A stretch of 64,000 bases of DNA from Planctomycetota bacterium (GCA_021781415.1 JAJXWW010000052.1:40466-104465), one strand, 5' to 3'; numbered from the stretch's first letter, positions 52,696 through 62,487 are shown. Numbers and translations: made by a program. Notes: generated by a model from the sequence alone, not told the origin.

Positions 52696-55600
52696 ATGCT
52701 CCATCACATGCTTTGTTCCCTCGGACGGTTCGCGCTACTCGCTGCGATCCCGATGACCCCCGCTTTTCTCTTCGCCGAGTCGAAGACCTTTACGCAGAAG
52801 CCGGAAATTGTTGTCGGCGTGGTTCGCGGTGAGCCGGAGAAACCCGCGCCGAAACCGGAGCGAAGGCCCGACTCGTTCAAGTCCGGTCCAACACCCTCGT
52901 GGATCTGGGGCGCGGACGATAATAAACGTTATCTGCTCCGAAAGGAGTTTGAGGGCGGCACGTCAACCGCGCGCATCAAAGCCTCTTGCGACAACCGCAT
53001 GAAACTATCGCTCAATGGACGCGAGATCGCGCGGGGCGACAATTGGCAAACTCCGGTCGAGGTGGACGTGCAAAAACTACTCAAACCGGGCAAGAACGTG
53101 TTGCAAGCCGAGGTGTCGAACGAGGGCGGAGTCGCGGGATTCGTCTTGAAGCTCGTCTTGGCAAAGGACGGCGAGAAGACGCGCTACATCGTCACCGATG
53201 AAAGCTGGCAAGCGACCGAGATAATGAAAAACGCGAAGCCCTCCGCGGCGCGCAAGGTTGCCAAACTCGGCGACGATCCGTGGAAGGACGTGTTCTCCGC
53301 TCCCGCTCAACTCGCCGCTGGATCGAGCGCCTTCAACGTGTTGCCCGGCTTCCAGGTCGAGCGCCTGTTCACCGTACCCAAGGCCGAACTGGGTTCGTGG
53401 GTCAGCATCGCCTTCGACAACAAGGGCCGTCTCATTGCCAGCGACGAGGGCAGACATGGGCTCTGTCGCATCACCTTGCCGCCTCTCGGCAGCAGCGAGG
53501 AAGTCAAGATCGAACATCTCGACGTGAAAATCTCGGGCGCGCAGGGCTTGCTTTGGGCGTTCGACAGCCTCTATGTCATGGTCAACGGCGGCGGCAGCGG
53601 ACTCTATCGGCTGCGCGACACCAAGGGCAACGACCAATTCGACGAAGTCGTCAAGCTCCGCTCCATCGCCGGAGGCGGCGAGCATGGACCCCATGCCGTG
53701 CGTCTGTCACCCGATGGCAAATCGCTCTATTTCGTCTGCGGCAATCACACCGATTTACCGGCCCAGATCGAGGCCAGCCGTCTGCCGCGCAATTGGGGCG
53801 AAGACCTATTGTTACCGCGCCAGTGGGACGCCAACGGGCACGCCCGCGGACGCATGGCCCCCGGCGGCTGGATCGCCAAGACCGATCCAGATAGTAAAGG
53901 TATCGAAATCATCAGTGCCGGTTATCGCAACGCCTATCGCATCGCCTTCAACGCCGACGGCGAACTGTTCGCCTACGATTCCGACATGGAATGGGATATG
54001 GGCATGCCGTGGTATCGACCGACGCGCGCCATGCACGCGGTCAGCGGCAGCGACTTCGGCTGGCGCAGCGGCACCGGCAAATGGCCCGCTTATTATATCG
54101 ACAGCCTGCCACCGATGGTCAACATCGGCCCCGGTTCCCCGGTGGGCATGAGCTTTGGCTACGGCACGAAGTTCCCCGCCAAATATCAGAAGGCGCTCTA
54201 TCTGCTCGATTGGACCTTCGGCACCATCTATGCCCTGCACCTGGAACCGGACGGCAGCAGTTACAAGGCGACCAAGGAAGAGTTCCTCTCGCGCACTCCG
54301 CTGCCTCTCACCGACATCGCCATCGGTCCCGATGGGGCGCTCTATTTCACCGTCGGCGGACGCGGCACGCAATCGGAACTGTATCGCGTCACCTACGTCG
54401 GCAAGGAAGCGACGGACAAAGTAGAGTATCACGATCCGCGTAATAGCGATCTCCGCGAACTGCGCCACAAGCTGGAAAGCTATCAGCAATCGACGAAAGA
54501 CGAGGCAAAAGCGGTCGACTTCCTGTATCCGCATCTCGGCCACGGCGACCGCTTTATCCGCTACGCCGCCCGCGTGGCGCTGGAGCATCAAAAACCCGCC
54601 CTTTGGCAAGAGCGCGTGCTGGCCGAGAAGGAAACCGAAGCCCTTCTAACCGGCGCGGCAGCGTTGGCGCGACAGGGTGACAAGTCGCTCCAACGAAAGC
54701 TGCTGGCCTCCCTCGATCGTCTCGATTACGACAAATTGACCGATACGCAGCAACTGGAACTGTTGCGCGTTTATCAACTCGTCTTCATCCGCATGGGCGA
54801 GCCGGATGCCGCCACGGCCTCGCGCTTGGCCAAGAAGCTCGATCCCCACTATCCCGCCAAAACCGATGCGCTCAATCGGGAATTGGTGATGCTGCTGGTC
54901 TACCTCAAGTCGCCTACCGTTGTCGCTAAGACGATCCAGCTGATGCGGCAGGAATCGAAGACGACCAACTTGGATCGTATGCAAGATCTGCTGGCGCGCA
55001 ATCGCGGCTACGGCGATACCATCGCGCGTCTGCTCGCCAACGGAGCCGATCTGCAAAAGCTGCACTATCTGTTCGTGCTGCGCAATGTCCGCGACGGCTG
55101 GACGATGGACGAACGCAAGTTTTACTTCCAATGGCTGGGCGACGCTCGTTTGCACAGCGGTGGAGCGAGCTATCAAGGCTTCCTCAACCACATCGAGAAA
55201 GAGGCGTTCGACAATGCCACCGACGCCGAGCGCTTGGTGATTGAGGCGGCGGGGATGCGCAAGCCGTTCAAGGTCAAAGTGCTTCCCAAGGCGAAAGGGC
55301 CTGGCCGCGATTGGAAGCTCGACGAACTGGTGAAGTTCGCCGAGCCGAAACTAAAGGGCCGCGATTTCAAGAACGGCCAAACGATGTTTGCGGCCGCGCG
55401 GTGCATCGTCTGTCATCGCTTCGACGTGGACGGCGGGGCGACTGGGCCGGACCTCAGCCAAGTGGCCGGTCGCTTCAACCTCAAGGATCTTTGCGAATCG
55501 ATCGTCGAACCGAGCAAAGTCGTCTCCGATCAGTATCGCGCTTCGGTCGTGACCACGAAGAGCGGCAAAGTTTACTCGGGCCGCATCATCGCGGAGTCGC

Positions 55601-55806
55601 GTAAGAACCTGACCGTCTTACTCGACCCGGAGGATTCCACAAAGATCGTTGAGGTGAACAAAAGCGGCGTCGAGGAAATCAAAGCCTCGCCGATCTCGCT
55701 CATGCCCGAAGGTCTGTTGAAGACGCTCAACGAAAACGAGGTACTCGACCTTCTCGCGTATCTGTTGTCGCGCGGCGATCCGAAGAATCCGATGTTCCGC
55801 AAATAA
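52696..55806 (+). CDS. PVC-type heme-binding CxxCH protein (sorbosone-dehydrogenase-like beta-propeller)
   Basis: A 1036-aa exported protein from ATG 52696. It has a signal peptide (about 1-27), a jelly-roll/PA14-like N-terminal domain of ~150 residues (SWIWGADDNKRYLLRKEF, LSLNGREIARGDNW), and a glucose/sorbosone-dehydrogenase-like propeller (about 210-560; PGFQVERLFTVPKAELGSWV, WDMGMPWYRPTRAMHAVSGS). A helical HEAT-like region follows, then a cytochrome c domain with Cys903, Cys906 and His907 (AARCIVCHRFDVDGGATGPD). SIVEPSKVVSDQYRA is a mark of the PVC_CxxCH family, abundant in planctomycetes. Inferred: periplasmic carbohydrate or alcohol dehydrogenase passing electrons through its own heme. 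The substrate is unknown. Confidence 0.93.
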   Translation: MLHHMLCSLGRFALLAAIPMTPAFLFAESKTFTQKPEIVVGVVRGEPEKPAPKPERRPDSFKSGPTPSWIWGADDNKRYLLRKEFEGGTSTARIKASCDNRMKLSLNGREIARGDNWQTPVEVDVQKLLKPGKNVLQAEVSNEGGVAGFVLKLVLAKDGEKTRYIVTDESWQATEIMKNAKPSAARKVAKLGDDPWKDVFSAPAQLAAGSSAFNVLPGFQVERLFTVPKAELGSWVSIAFDNKGRLIASDEGRHGLCRITLPPLGSSEEVKIEHLDVKISGAQGLLWAFDSLYVMVNGGGSGLYRLRDTKGNDQFDEVVKLRSIAGGGEHGPHAVRLSPDGKSLYFVCGNHTDLPAQIEASRLPRNWGEDLLLPRQWDANGHARGRMAPGGWIAKTDPDSKGIEIISAGYRNAYRIAFNADGELFAYDSDMEWDMGMPWYRPTRAMHAVSGSDFGWRSGTGKWPAYYIDSLPPMVNIGPGSPVGMSFGYGTKFPAKYQKALYLLDWTFGTIYALHLEPDGSSYKATKEEFLSRTPLPLTDIAIGPDGALYFTVGGRGTQSELYRVTYVGKEATDKVEYHDPRNSDLRELRHKLESYQQSTKDEAKAVDFLYPHLGHGDRFIRYAARVALEHQKPALWQERVLAEKETEALLTGAAALARQGDKSLQRKLLASLDRLDYDKLTDTQQLELLRVYQLVFIRMGEPDAATASRLAKKLDPHYPAKTDALNRELVMLLVYLKSPTVVAKTIQLMRQESKTTNLDRMQDLLARNRGYGDTIARLLANGADLQKLHYLFVLRNVRDGWTMDERKFYFQWLGDARLHSGGASYQGFLNHIEKEAFDNATDAERLVIEAAGMRKPFKVKVLPKAKGPGRDWKLDELVKFAEPKLKGRDFKNGQTMFAAARCIVCHRFDVDGGATGPDLSQVAGRFNLKDLCESIVEPSKVVSDQYRASVVTTKSGKVYSGRIIAESRKNLTVLLDPEDSTKIVEVNKSGVEEIKASPISLMPEGLLKTLNENEVLDLLAYLLSRGDPKNPMFRK

Positions 55807-55810
55807 GCAA

Positions 55811-55914
55811 AGGCGAACCGGCAGCGTAAGCTGCCGGGTGTTTGGCAGCAACCCGGCAGCGTGACCAGCCGTGTATTTAGCAGCAACCCGGCAGCTTACG
55901 CTGCCGGTTCGCCT
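55811..55914. repeat. 29-bp perfect inverted repeat with internal direct repeats
   Basis: The arms at 55811-55839 and 55886-55914 are perfect reverse complements. Each arm contains its own hairpin (CCGGCAG/CTGCCGG), and a related word GCAGCAACCCGGCAGC occurs twice in the interior. It fills the gap between the PVC cytochrome and Uma2 genes. A transcript would fold into a cruciform-like set of stems. It may serve as a terminator or be a mobile non-coding repeat. Confidence 0.85.
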
Positions 55915-55927
55915 GGAGTTTTGGGCC

Positions 55928-56638
55928 ATGAGTACGCTTTCCTCCTCGCTACCTAACGAACAGAACCGTGTGCAACGGCTCGTCAACGGCGAACGCATGT
56001 CGCAAGCGGAATTTCATCGGCGTTACGAGCGGTGCGGCGAAGACGAGAAATGGGAGTTAGTCGGAGGTGTCGTCTACATGGCCTCTCCGTTAAGACGCAA
56101 ACATTCGCGTTACGACGATGAAATTGGGTACATCCTCGGTAGCTATCGCCGGCAAACTCCGGGGACCGAAGTTCTTCACAACGCCACGACGATCCTCGAC
56201 GACGACAGCGAGCCACAGCCCGATTTAGGTCTGCGCATCTTGCCGGAGTACGGGGGACAATCGTGGACGACTCCCGACGATTATTATGCCGGCGCTCCGG
56301 AGTTGGTGGTTGAGATCGCCAACAGCAAGCGCGATCTGGCTTTGCACGGCAAGCGCGACGACTACCAACGAACCGGCGTTGTGGAGTATCTCGTTGTGTG
56401 CATGGAAGAGCGCGAACTTCACTGGTACCATTTCCCGAGCGGCAAAACGATTCATCCCAATCGGGAGGGGATCGTCCGTTCGCGGGTGTTTTCGGGTCTG
56501 TGGCTCGATGCGGCAGCGTTACTGCGTCTCGATTCGGCGCGTCTGCTGGAGGTGATTGAGCAAGGGCTTGCCAGCCGCGAACACGCCGCGTTCGTCAAAC
56601 GACTGCAAGCCGCACATCGCAAACGGGGTTCCGAATAG
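55928..56638 (+). CDS. Uma2-family endonuclease (DUF820, PD-(D/E)XK fold)
   Basis: A 236-aa protein from ATG 55928; the frame is open to 55871, but that part lies over the inverted repeat. Residues about 98-165 hold the PD-(D/E)XK-like set: PQPDLGLRILPEYG, then PELVVEIANSKRDLALHGKR with Glu and Lys, then YLVVCMEERELHWY. WELVGGVVYMASPLRRKHSR near residue 43 is also typical of Uma2. Such genes are multi-copy in cyanobacteria and planctomycetes, with no settled function; they are often near repeats. A perfect inverted repeat lies directly upstream here. Confidence 0.88.
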   Translation: MSTLSSSLPNEQNRVQRLVNGERMSQAEFHRRYERCGEDEKWELVGGVVYMASPLRRKHSRYDDEIGYILGSYRRQTPGTEVLHNATTILDDDSEPQPDLGLRILPEYGGQSWTTPDDYYAGAPELVVEIANSKRDLALHGKRDDYQRTGVVEYLVVCMEERELHWYHFPSGKTIHPNREGIVRSRVFSGLWLDAAALLRLDSARLLEVIEQGLASREHAAFVKRLQAAHRKRGSE

Positions 56639-56756
56639 CCTTGAGCTATGGTCTCTCGGTGGGCGCAGCGGTTATCGTCTCGCGGACATCCGACGAGGCG
56701 ATGCCTATAATACTGGGACTGTCGCCGCTTAACCTCCTCGCCTTGGGAGTTGCGTA

Positions 56757-57833
56757 ATGGCTCAAATGACTCCGTTGCAATCGCTCGTCGCCTGCGGAAC
56801 CAAACTGTGGTTGGATTCGGTCGATCCCGAAGAGGTGAAGGCCAATCGGGCCTTCGGTGCCAGCGGGGCGACCTCCAATCCAATCATCATCTCCGATTTG
56901 ATTAAGACGGGACACTTCGACGATCTAATAAGTCAATATATCCGCGAAGGTCAAGAAGACAACGAAGCGCTGGCTTGGAGTTTGACGGATCGCCTCGTCC
57001 GCAGTGCCCAACAGGAGTTTCTGCCGGTTTGGGAGCAGTCCAAGGGCGACGATGGCTACGTCAGTTTCGAGTTGGACCCGCTTCTGGAAGACCGAGCGAA
57101 CCCCATGACCGTGGAACAGCGGACGGCGCGATACATCGAGCTAGGAAAGAAGTGGAGCAAGGATCACAAGAATCGCATGATTAAGGTACCGGCAACCCCC
57201 GGCGGACTCGGTGCTTTGGAGGAGTTGGCGGCGGCGGGATTGAGCCTAAACGTGACGCTGATCTTCGGCGAGGAACAGTATCGGACGGCGTGCGAGGCCG
57301 TCTGGCGCGGCGCGCAGCGGCGCTCCGCCGGTCTCACGCACTTCAAGTCGGTGTACAGCATCTTTGTCAGTCGGCTCGACGTTTACACCGAAAAGCACGC
57401 CCCGACCTTGTCTCCCGCATCCCAGGGCATGGTCGGCATCGTCAACGCCAAGAAGATTTGGCAGCTCAATCAACAGTTCTGGGCCGCGAAAAAACTTCCA
57501 CTCAAACAAGAAATCATCTTCGCCAGTACCGGAACGAAGAAGCCCAGCGACCCGGCGTGGAAGTACGTCGAGGCATTCGCCGGTTCCGACATTGAAACCA
57601 ACCCCCCGGCCACCAACCATGCGGTGCAACAGAGCGGACGGACCTTTACGCGCCAAGTCGATAAAATGCCTCCTCAAGATGTTCTCCGCGAGATCGAAGA
57701 AAAGGTAAACATGAAGCATCTCGTGGATACGTTGATGGACGAGGGGTTGCGCAAATTCGCCGATCCGCAGCACGCGCTGCTGAAGTTGATCGCCGAGAAG
57801 CGGGCTTCGTTGACGGCGACTGCAACCCGATGA
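56757..57833 (+). CDS. transaldolase-family protein
   Basis: A 358-aa protein from ATG 56757. It has the transaldolase (beta/alpha) barrel: [20 protein letters not shown], then [15 protein letters not shown] (typical of TalB/TalC), the Schiff-base Lys143 in [10 protein letters not shown], and [20 protein letters not shown] and [16 protein letters not shown]. It transfers a dihydroxyacetone unit between sugar phosphates in the non-oxidative pentose phosphate pathway. The length is between TalB and Tal-Pgi fusions, and it may belong to the variant "transaldolase-like" group. The stop overlaps the start of the next gene by 4 bp (ATGA). Confidence 0.9.
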   Translation: MAQMTPLQSLVACGTKLWLDSVDPEEVKANRAFGASGATSNPIIISDLIKTGHFDDLISQYIREGQEDNEALAWSLTDRLVRSAQQEFLPVWEQSKGDDGYVSFELDPLLEDRANPMTVEQRTARYIELGKKWSKDHKNRMIKVPATPGGLGALEELAAAGLSLNVTLIFGEEQYRTACEAVWRGAQRRSAGLTHFKSVYSIFVSRLDVYTEKHAPTLSPASQGMVGIVNAKKIWQLNQQFWAAKKLPLKQEIIFASTGTKKPSDPAWKYVEAFAGSDIETNPPATNHAVQQSGRTFTRQVDKMPPQDVLREIEEKVNMKHLVDTLMDEGLRKFADPQHALLKLIAEKRASLTATATR

Positions 57834-58234
57834 AGCGCGGAGGCCGCACCTTGAAAACAGCCCTATTGCTGATCGCGCATGGCAGCCGGCAGAAAGAGGC
57901 CAACGACGATCTCTTTTATCTTGCCGACTGTCTGCGCGAGCGGGGATGGTCGATCGTGGCGGCGTCGTTTTTGGAATTGGCCGAGCCGAGTATCACCGAT
58001 GGCGGCGCGCATTGTGTCGAGCAAGGAGCGGAGTGCGTGATCCTGGTTCCGTACTTTCTGTCGGCCGGCGTTCACGTTCGACGCGATCTGTCGGCCATGC
58101 TGGAGCGTTTGGCCGAGCGGTTTCCCAAAGTGGCGTTTCGACTCGCCGAATCGTTGGGACGACACCCATTGTTGATCGAAGTGGTCGTCGATCGCGCGCG
58201 GGCGGTGGAATCGTCGGAACATGCGACGGGTTGA
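57830..58234 (+). CDS. CbiX/sirohydrochlorin-chelatase-like protein
   Basis: A 134-aa protein from ATG 57830, in an ATGA overlap with the transaldolase. The short CbiX/SirB class is recognised by [16 protein letters not shown] (metal His17), [16 protein letters not shown] and [18 protein letters not shown] (second metal-binding His). Such single-domain chelatases insert Fe, Ni or Co into sirohydrochlorin-type tetrapyrroles as dimers. No other tetrapyrrole gene is nearby, so coupling to transaldolase has no obvious meaning beyond co-expression. The C-terminus is short (SSEHATG), without the His-rich tail of some homologues. Confidence 0.87.
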   Translation: MKRGGRTLKTALLLIAHGSRQKEANDDLFYLADCLRERGWSIVAASFLELAEPSITDGGAHCVEQGAECVILVPYFLSAGVHVRRDLSAMLERLAERFPKVAFRLAESLGRHPLLIEVVVDRARAVESSEHATG

Positions 58235-58325
58235 GGGACGGGATCGCCTCGAAAACTCAGGTGGGGTTCGTTCCTCGCCCCACCCTACAAACTACCCATT
58301 TCCATGAAACGGTTGGAATGAGTTC

Positions 58326-59231
58326 ATGCGCTTCGCCGAGCTTTATGCAGGGACGGATGGCCCTCACATCTCCTTCGAGGTCTTCCCCCCCAAGACCGAT
58401 GCTGCCATGATGTCGTTACGCCGCGTGCTGCCGGAGTTGATCGAGTTGCAGCCGAGTTACATGACCGTGACCTACGGCGCGCTCGGAACCACCCGCGAGC
58501 GGACGTTGGAAATTGCCTCGCTTCTAAAGGGCGAGTACGGGATGGAGGCTGCCTGTCATCTGACCTGCGTAGGCTCGAGCCGAGTCGATCTCGACCGCAT
58601 TCTCGACGACATCCTGGGCGCGGGGCTCGATAACATCGTAGCGCTGCGCGGCGATCCTCCGCGCGGCGAGGCGCAATTCGTGCCGCCGCCCGATGGGTAT
58701 GCCCATGCCAACGAATTAGTCGCCCACATTCGACGACGCCTTGGAGATCGACTGGGCTTGGCCGTGGCTGGGTATCCCGAAAAGCACGTCGAATCCCTCG
58801 ATCGAGATTCCGACTTGCGCTATCTTAAAAACAAAGTTGAGGCTGGGGCGGATCTCGTCATCACGCAGCTGTTTTACGACAACCGCCATTTTTTCTCGTT
58901 CGCAGACGAGGCCCGCGCTCTGGGAATCGAGAAACCGATCGTACCCGGACTCTTGCCGGTGTTATCCGCGAAACAGGTGCGTCGCATCACTTCTTTGTGC
59001 GGCTCGACCATTCCGCCGGCGCTCCAGGCCGAACTGGAAACCGCCGACGACGACGACGATGGCCGCGCCGAGGAAGTAGGCATCCGGCAATGCGTGGCTC
59101 AAGGAAGTGAGCTGTTGCGCCGCGGCGTGCCTGGCATCCATTTCTACGTCTTGAACAAATCCAACCACATGCGGCGCATTATGGAGCAGCTGAAGCCCGT
59201 TGTCGACGAGATGAGACGAAGGAATCGTTAG
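58326..59231 (+). CDS. metF: methylenetetrahydrofolate reductase
   Basis: A 301-aa protein from ATG 58326, close to the family length. Motifs: ISFEVFPPKTDAAMMSLR (catalytic Glu), YMTVTYGALGTTRERTLEIA, AACHLTCVGSSRVDLDRILD, NIVALRGDPPRGEAQF, GADLVITQLFYDNRHFFSFA and VPGIHFYVLNKSNHMRRI. It reduces 5,10-methylene-THF to 5-methyl-THF for methionine synthesis, with FAD. It is preceded by a hairpin-rich 90-bp gap and followed by the convergent ispH gene after 7 bp. Confidence 0.96.
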   Translation: MRFAELYAGTDGPHISFEVFPPKTDAAMMSLRRVLPELIELQPSYMTVTYGALGTTRERTLEIASLLKGEYGMEAACHLTCVGSSRVDLDRILDDILGAGLDNIVALRGDPPRGEAQFVPPPDGYAHANELVAHIRRRLGDRLGLAVAGYPEKHVESLDRDSDLRYLKNKVEAGADLVITQLFYDNRHFFSFADEARALGIEKPIVPGLLPVLSAKQVRRITSLCGSTIPPALQAELETADDDDDGRAEEVGIRQCVAQGSELLRRGVPGIHFYVLNKSNHMRRIMEQLKPVVDEMRRRNR

Positions 59232-59238
59232 TTCGTCC

Positions 59239-60180
59239 TCAGCCGCCGCAGTTTGCCAGGACGCGCAGCTCTCGCGGCAGGGGGAAGCTGACGTGTTCTT
59301 CGCGGATGGTGCGAGTCTCGACGCGCGCCCCGAATCGCTCGCGCAGCGCCGTCACGCATTCTTGTACCATCTCTTCCGGCGCGCTCGCACCCGCGGTGAC
59401 GAGGACGGTCTCACTGCCGTCGAAACAGTCGGCGGGCAAATCGCGGATACCGTCGATGAGATAAGCGGGCCGACCGTGTGCGCGCGCCAACTCGGCCAGG
59501 CGCATACTATTCGAGCTGTTTTGACTGCCCAGCACGATCACGGCGTCCGCCTCCGGCACCAGCTCCTTGACGGCTTCTTGCCGGTTTTGTGTGGCATAGC
59601 AAATGTCGTCGCGGGAGGGACCGACGATGTGCGGATAGCGTCGTCTCAGAGCGGCGACAATAATCTCGGCGTCATCGACACTCAAAGTCGTCTGCGTCAA
59701 GAAAGCGACTTTGGCATCCGACGGTAGATCGAGCGCCTCGACCTCTTCGACGGTTTGCACCAGACGTATGTGATCGGGCGCTTCGCCGGTGGTGCCGAGA
59801 ACCTCGTCGTGCCCCTTGTGGCCGATGAGTAAAATCGTGTAGTTTTCCCTGGCGAAACGGACGGCTTCGAGATGCACTTTGGTGACGAGCGGGCAAGTGG
59901 CGTCGATGGCCAAGAGGTTGCGTTCGACGGCGGCGGCGCGGATGGCCGGGGCGACACCGTGGGCGCTGTATAACACCGTCGCGCCCGAAGGGATCTCGTC
60001 GATGTGATCCACGAACACAACGCCCCGCTTGCGAAATCGCTCGACGACCGGGCGATTGTGGACGATTTCATGGTAGACGTAAAGCGGCGAGCCATACACT
60101 TCGAGAGCGCGTTCCAGGCTCTCGATGGCCATGTTCACGCCGGCACAGAAGCCGCGCGGATTGGCGAGGATTATTTTCAC
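59239..60180 (-). CDS. ispH: 4-hydroxy-3-methylbut-2-enyl diphosphate reductase
   Basis: A 313-aa protein from ATG 60180. The three cluster-binding cysteines are visible: Cys12 (NPRGFCAGVNMAIESL), about Cys97 (DATCPLVTKVH) and about Cys201 (DICYATQNRQEAVKEL). The active-site signatures YHEIVHNRPVVERFRKRGVV and AFLTQTTLSVDDAEIIVAAL are also present. It makes IPP and DMAPP in the last step of the MEP pathway. It converges with metF. The upstream gap (60181-60404) holds an inverted GGTGGGTC/GACCCACC repeat at 60234-60258. Confidence 0.97.
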   Translation of the reverse strand: MKIILANPRGFCAGVNMAIESLERALEVYGSPLYVYHEIVHNRPVVERFRKRGVVFVDHIDEIPSGATVLYSAHGVAPAIRAAAVERNLLAIDATCPLVTKVHLEAVRFARENYTILLIGHKGHDEVLGTTGEAPDHIRLVQTVEEVEALDLPSDAKVAFLTQTTLSVDDAEIIVAALRRRYPHIVGPSRDDICYATQNRQEAVKELVPEADAVIVLGSQNSSNSMRLAELARAHGRPAYLIDGIRDLPADCFDGSETVLVTAGASAPEEMVQECVTALRERFGARVETRTIREEHVSFPLPRELRVLANCGG

Positions 60181-60233
60181 GATAACTCCCTTGTGGGGCG
60201 AGTCGAGGCATGAGCCTCGCCGCTCTTACTCTC

Positions 60234-60258
60234 GGTGGGTCTCGATCCTCGACCCACC
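60234..60258. other. GGTGGGTC...GACCCACC hairpin upstream of ispH
   Basis: Line-up in the ispH upstream gap: GGTGGGTC then a short loop then GACCCACC, with further nearby copies of CGAGGCATGAGCCTCG-like hairpin at about 60201-60218. It is probably a non-coding repeat or a terminator for the ABC permease gene, which ends at 60405 upstream of ispH on the same strand. No T-run. Confidence 0.4.
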
Positions 60259-60404
60259 CTCGACTTCATAGTAGCGTTCCGCGTCAATTCTTGCCATGCG
60301 AGGTCGAAGCAGAAGAGTAAATGCCGAGCTACGGCACGCGGTCGAAAATCGTTCACGACTCCACGAGACGACGGAACCGACGCTGGCCGCACGCCGAGGA
60401 TACC

Positions 60405-62243
60405 TCAATCCGCTCCGCCAGAGGTGCGTCCCATGGCCACATCGAATTCGCTGAGCAACGGCACCAGCATCGCCGCCACCGCGAAGCCGAACGCGCCGGA
60501 GATGACAAGGAAGGGAATCAATGGATCGGCCGACTCTTGGGATCCGGGCTTGGCCACGAGGACATTCATCACGGTGTATAACACGGCCAACGGACAGAAC
60601 CAACTGGCGCAGGTCAGCGCGCCGGAGGGTCGATCTCCCGATAGCACCCACCAGAAACCGCCAACGCCAGCCGCCAAGAAAAAGACAAAGCTGCCCCATT
60701 GATATTCGAATCGTCCATTGATGAGAATCAGTGCGACACAGACCATCGTGCCCACGGAGAGGAAGAAAATCGTGCTGAGCGTATGAACGATGGCGAGTCG
60801 GCTGTTGGGCGTTCGCAAGGCGACATGGATACCCAAAAGCATGGCGAAGGCCAACAGGACGACCGTACAGCCGCCGATGCAGAAGAGCGACATCGCGTTC
60901 ATGCTCGGACGCAGTTCGGGATGTCCGAGCGGCGGCGTGGCCAAGAGTCCATTCGCCGCATAGACCGCCGCCAAGATGAGGGGCGGCAGGAGATACTCTT
61001 TCGTGTTGTACACGATCCCGCCGAGCTTGCCGAAGATGAACTCTTTCGCCGTCAGATCGGTGACGAGCAACAGATCGAGCGCTCCGGTGTCACGCTCCGA
61101 GGTGATGGATGTGACCGCCTGAGCCGCCGCCAACAAGAGACTGAGTACGCATACGGGGATCAGACCGGACGCCGCGGCGAAGGCCCAGCTCTGATGCTCG
61201 ATCAACGCGGGAGCGAGTGCCGACCAGCAGATGAGACCCAGCACGATGAAATAGGCCGTCTTGACCAAGAGAGGTCGCCGTCCATAGGCTCTCGTGGAAA
61301 TCTCGCGCCACAGAATCGGGTTGGGACCGACCCGGCGGAGCGCTCCCGGAGCGGCGTGGACACTACCCCGGACCTTTGCATCGCCGGCAAGGCTGCGCTC
61401 TTTGTCCTCGGCTTCTTCGGGTTGTTCGCGTTGCATAATCGGCTCGCCGCTCGGATTCCAGACGCGCAGACGAGACAGCCCCCACCCATTGAGCAAAGCG
61501 GCAAACGCGAACATGACACCCGTAAAACCGTAAGAGGGCGATAGCCCCGACTCCAACAGTGACGACGGATCTTGAACGGAGGACAAGGCGCGGAAAGGAT
61601 CGAGCCGCGTTTGCCACCGGTTTATCCCTTCCGGGGTGACGTGCGAGGTCAACATGGGAAGAAGTGTCAACCCGTTTGCGGCACACAGATAGAGTACGAG
61701 GAGCAACACGGTCAGCGCCAATGCTTGAAAGGTGCGGTCGCGCCACAACGCCACGAGTCCGCCCAAGGAACCGGCTGCCAACGAGGTGGCCGCCACGATC
61801 AACACCGATTGCCAAACCTGTCGGGGATCGATGCCTCCGAGCAACACCAACGCCATGAGGAGTGGAAATGTCGCCGTCATCAAGAGGACGATCGGTAGCA
61901 GGCTGCCCAAGAGTTTGCCGAGGACGATTTCGCGGTTGCGCAGATCGGTGATGAGGAGGAGAATGAACGTGCGCCGATCCTTCTCTTGCGACACGGCAGC
62001 GACGGCGGACAGAGCCGCGAAGAACAAGAACAAGGCCAACTCAACGTAGGTGAGAACGCGAAACAGAACCGGCCCCAGTCGCGCCGAGTCGCCCAACGTC
62101 TCGGCGCGCCACAGCCCGCCGCTGGCCAACCATGCAGTGACGCAGATGATCCACAGCGTACCCAGATAGGCCGCCCGCGCCAGGTAGTGATTCTCCCGGC
62201 GCGGCACCGTCAAAAACTCGCGATTGAAGATCGGTCCAAGCAC
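60405..62243 (-). CDS. double ABC-2-type transporter permease
   Basis: A 612-aa protein from a GTG at 62243 (MLGPIFNREFLTVPRRENHY). It has about twelve hydrophobic helices in two halves, each starting with an ABC-2-like NREFLTVPRR or WREISTRAYGRRPLLVKTAY block. SQEKDRRTFILLLITDLRNR and TSERDTGALDLLLVTDLTAK are matching repeats, indicating duplication within the gene. Such planctomycete permeases work with an ABC ATPase and are often in gliding or NosDFY-like systems. No ATPase gene is in the window; it may lie elsewhere. The substrate is unknown. Confidence 0.85.
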   Translation of the reverse strand: MLGPIFNREFLTVPRRENHYLARAAYLGTLWIICVTAWLASGGLWRAETLGDSARLGPVLFRVLTYVELALFLFFAALSAVAAVSQEKDRRTFILLLITDLRNREIVLGKLLGSLLPIVLLMTATFPLLMALVLLGGIDPRQVWQSVLIVAATSLAAGSLGGLVALWRDRTFQALALTVLLLVLYLCAANGLTLLPMLTSHVTPEGINRWQTRLDPFRALSSVQDPSSLLESGLSPSYGFTGVMFAFAALLNGWGLSRLRVWNPSGEPIMQREQPEEAEDKERSLAGDAKVRGSVHAAPGALRRVGPNPILWREISTRAYGRRPLLVKTAYFIVLGLICWSALAPALIEHQSWAFAAASGLIPVCVLSLLLAAAQAVTSITSERDTGALDLLLVTDLTAKEFIFGKLGGIVYNTKEYLLPPLILAAVYAANGLLATPPLGHPELRPSMNAMSLFCIGGCTVVLLAFAMLLGIHVALRTPNSRLAIVHTLSTIFFLSVGTMVCVALILINGRFEYQWGSFVFFLAAGVGGFWWVLSGDRPSGALTCASWFCPLAVLYTVMNVLVAKPGSQESADPLIPFLVISGAFGFAVAAMLVPLLSEFDVAMGRTSGGAD

Positions 62244-62327
62244 AGATTCGCATCCATTATCCGTTGGTCAGTCCGTAGTTAGTAGTACGAATCGACAACG
62301 AAAATGGATCGGCGAACCGAACAATCG

Positions 62328-62431
62328 CTCTCCTCGCCCCTCTACTCAAGGGAGATGGGTTGAGGGTGAGGGATCTGAAATCCGCCCCCTCACCCCAACC
62401 CCTCTCCCCCGGAGTACCGGGGGAGAGGGGC
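62328..62431. repeat. intergenic inverted repeat, family A, copy 2
   Basis: Arms at about 62328-62372 and 62384-62430 are inverted, imperfect copies of each other and match the arms at 10034-10149 (both contain CCCCAACCCCTCTCCCCC followed by an AGTAC centre). It lies between the starts or ends of the ABC permease and PLD genes. Same family, two copies about 52 kb apart. Confidence 0.75.
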
Positions 62432-62487
62432 TTACGATCGCTTCCCTCTCCCTCGGCCTTGAGTGAATAGAAGGTAGCGGCGATCCG

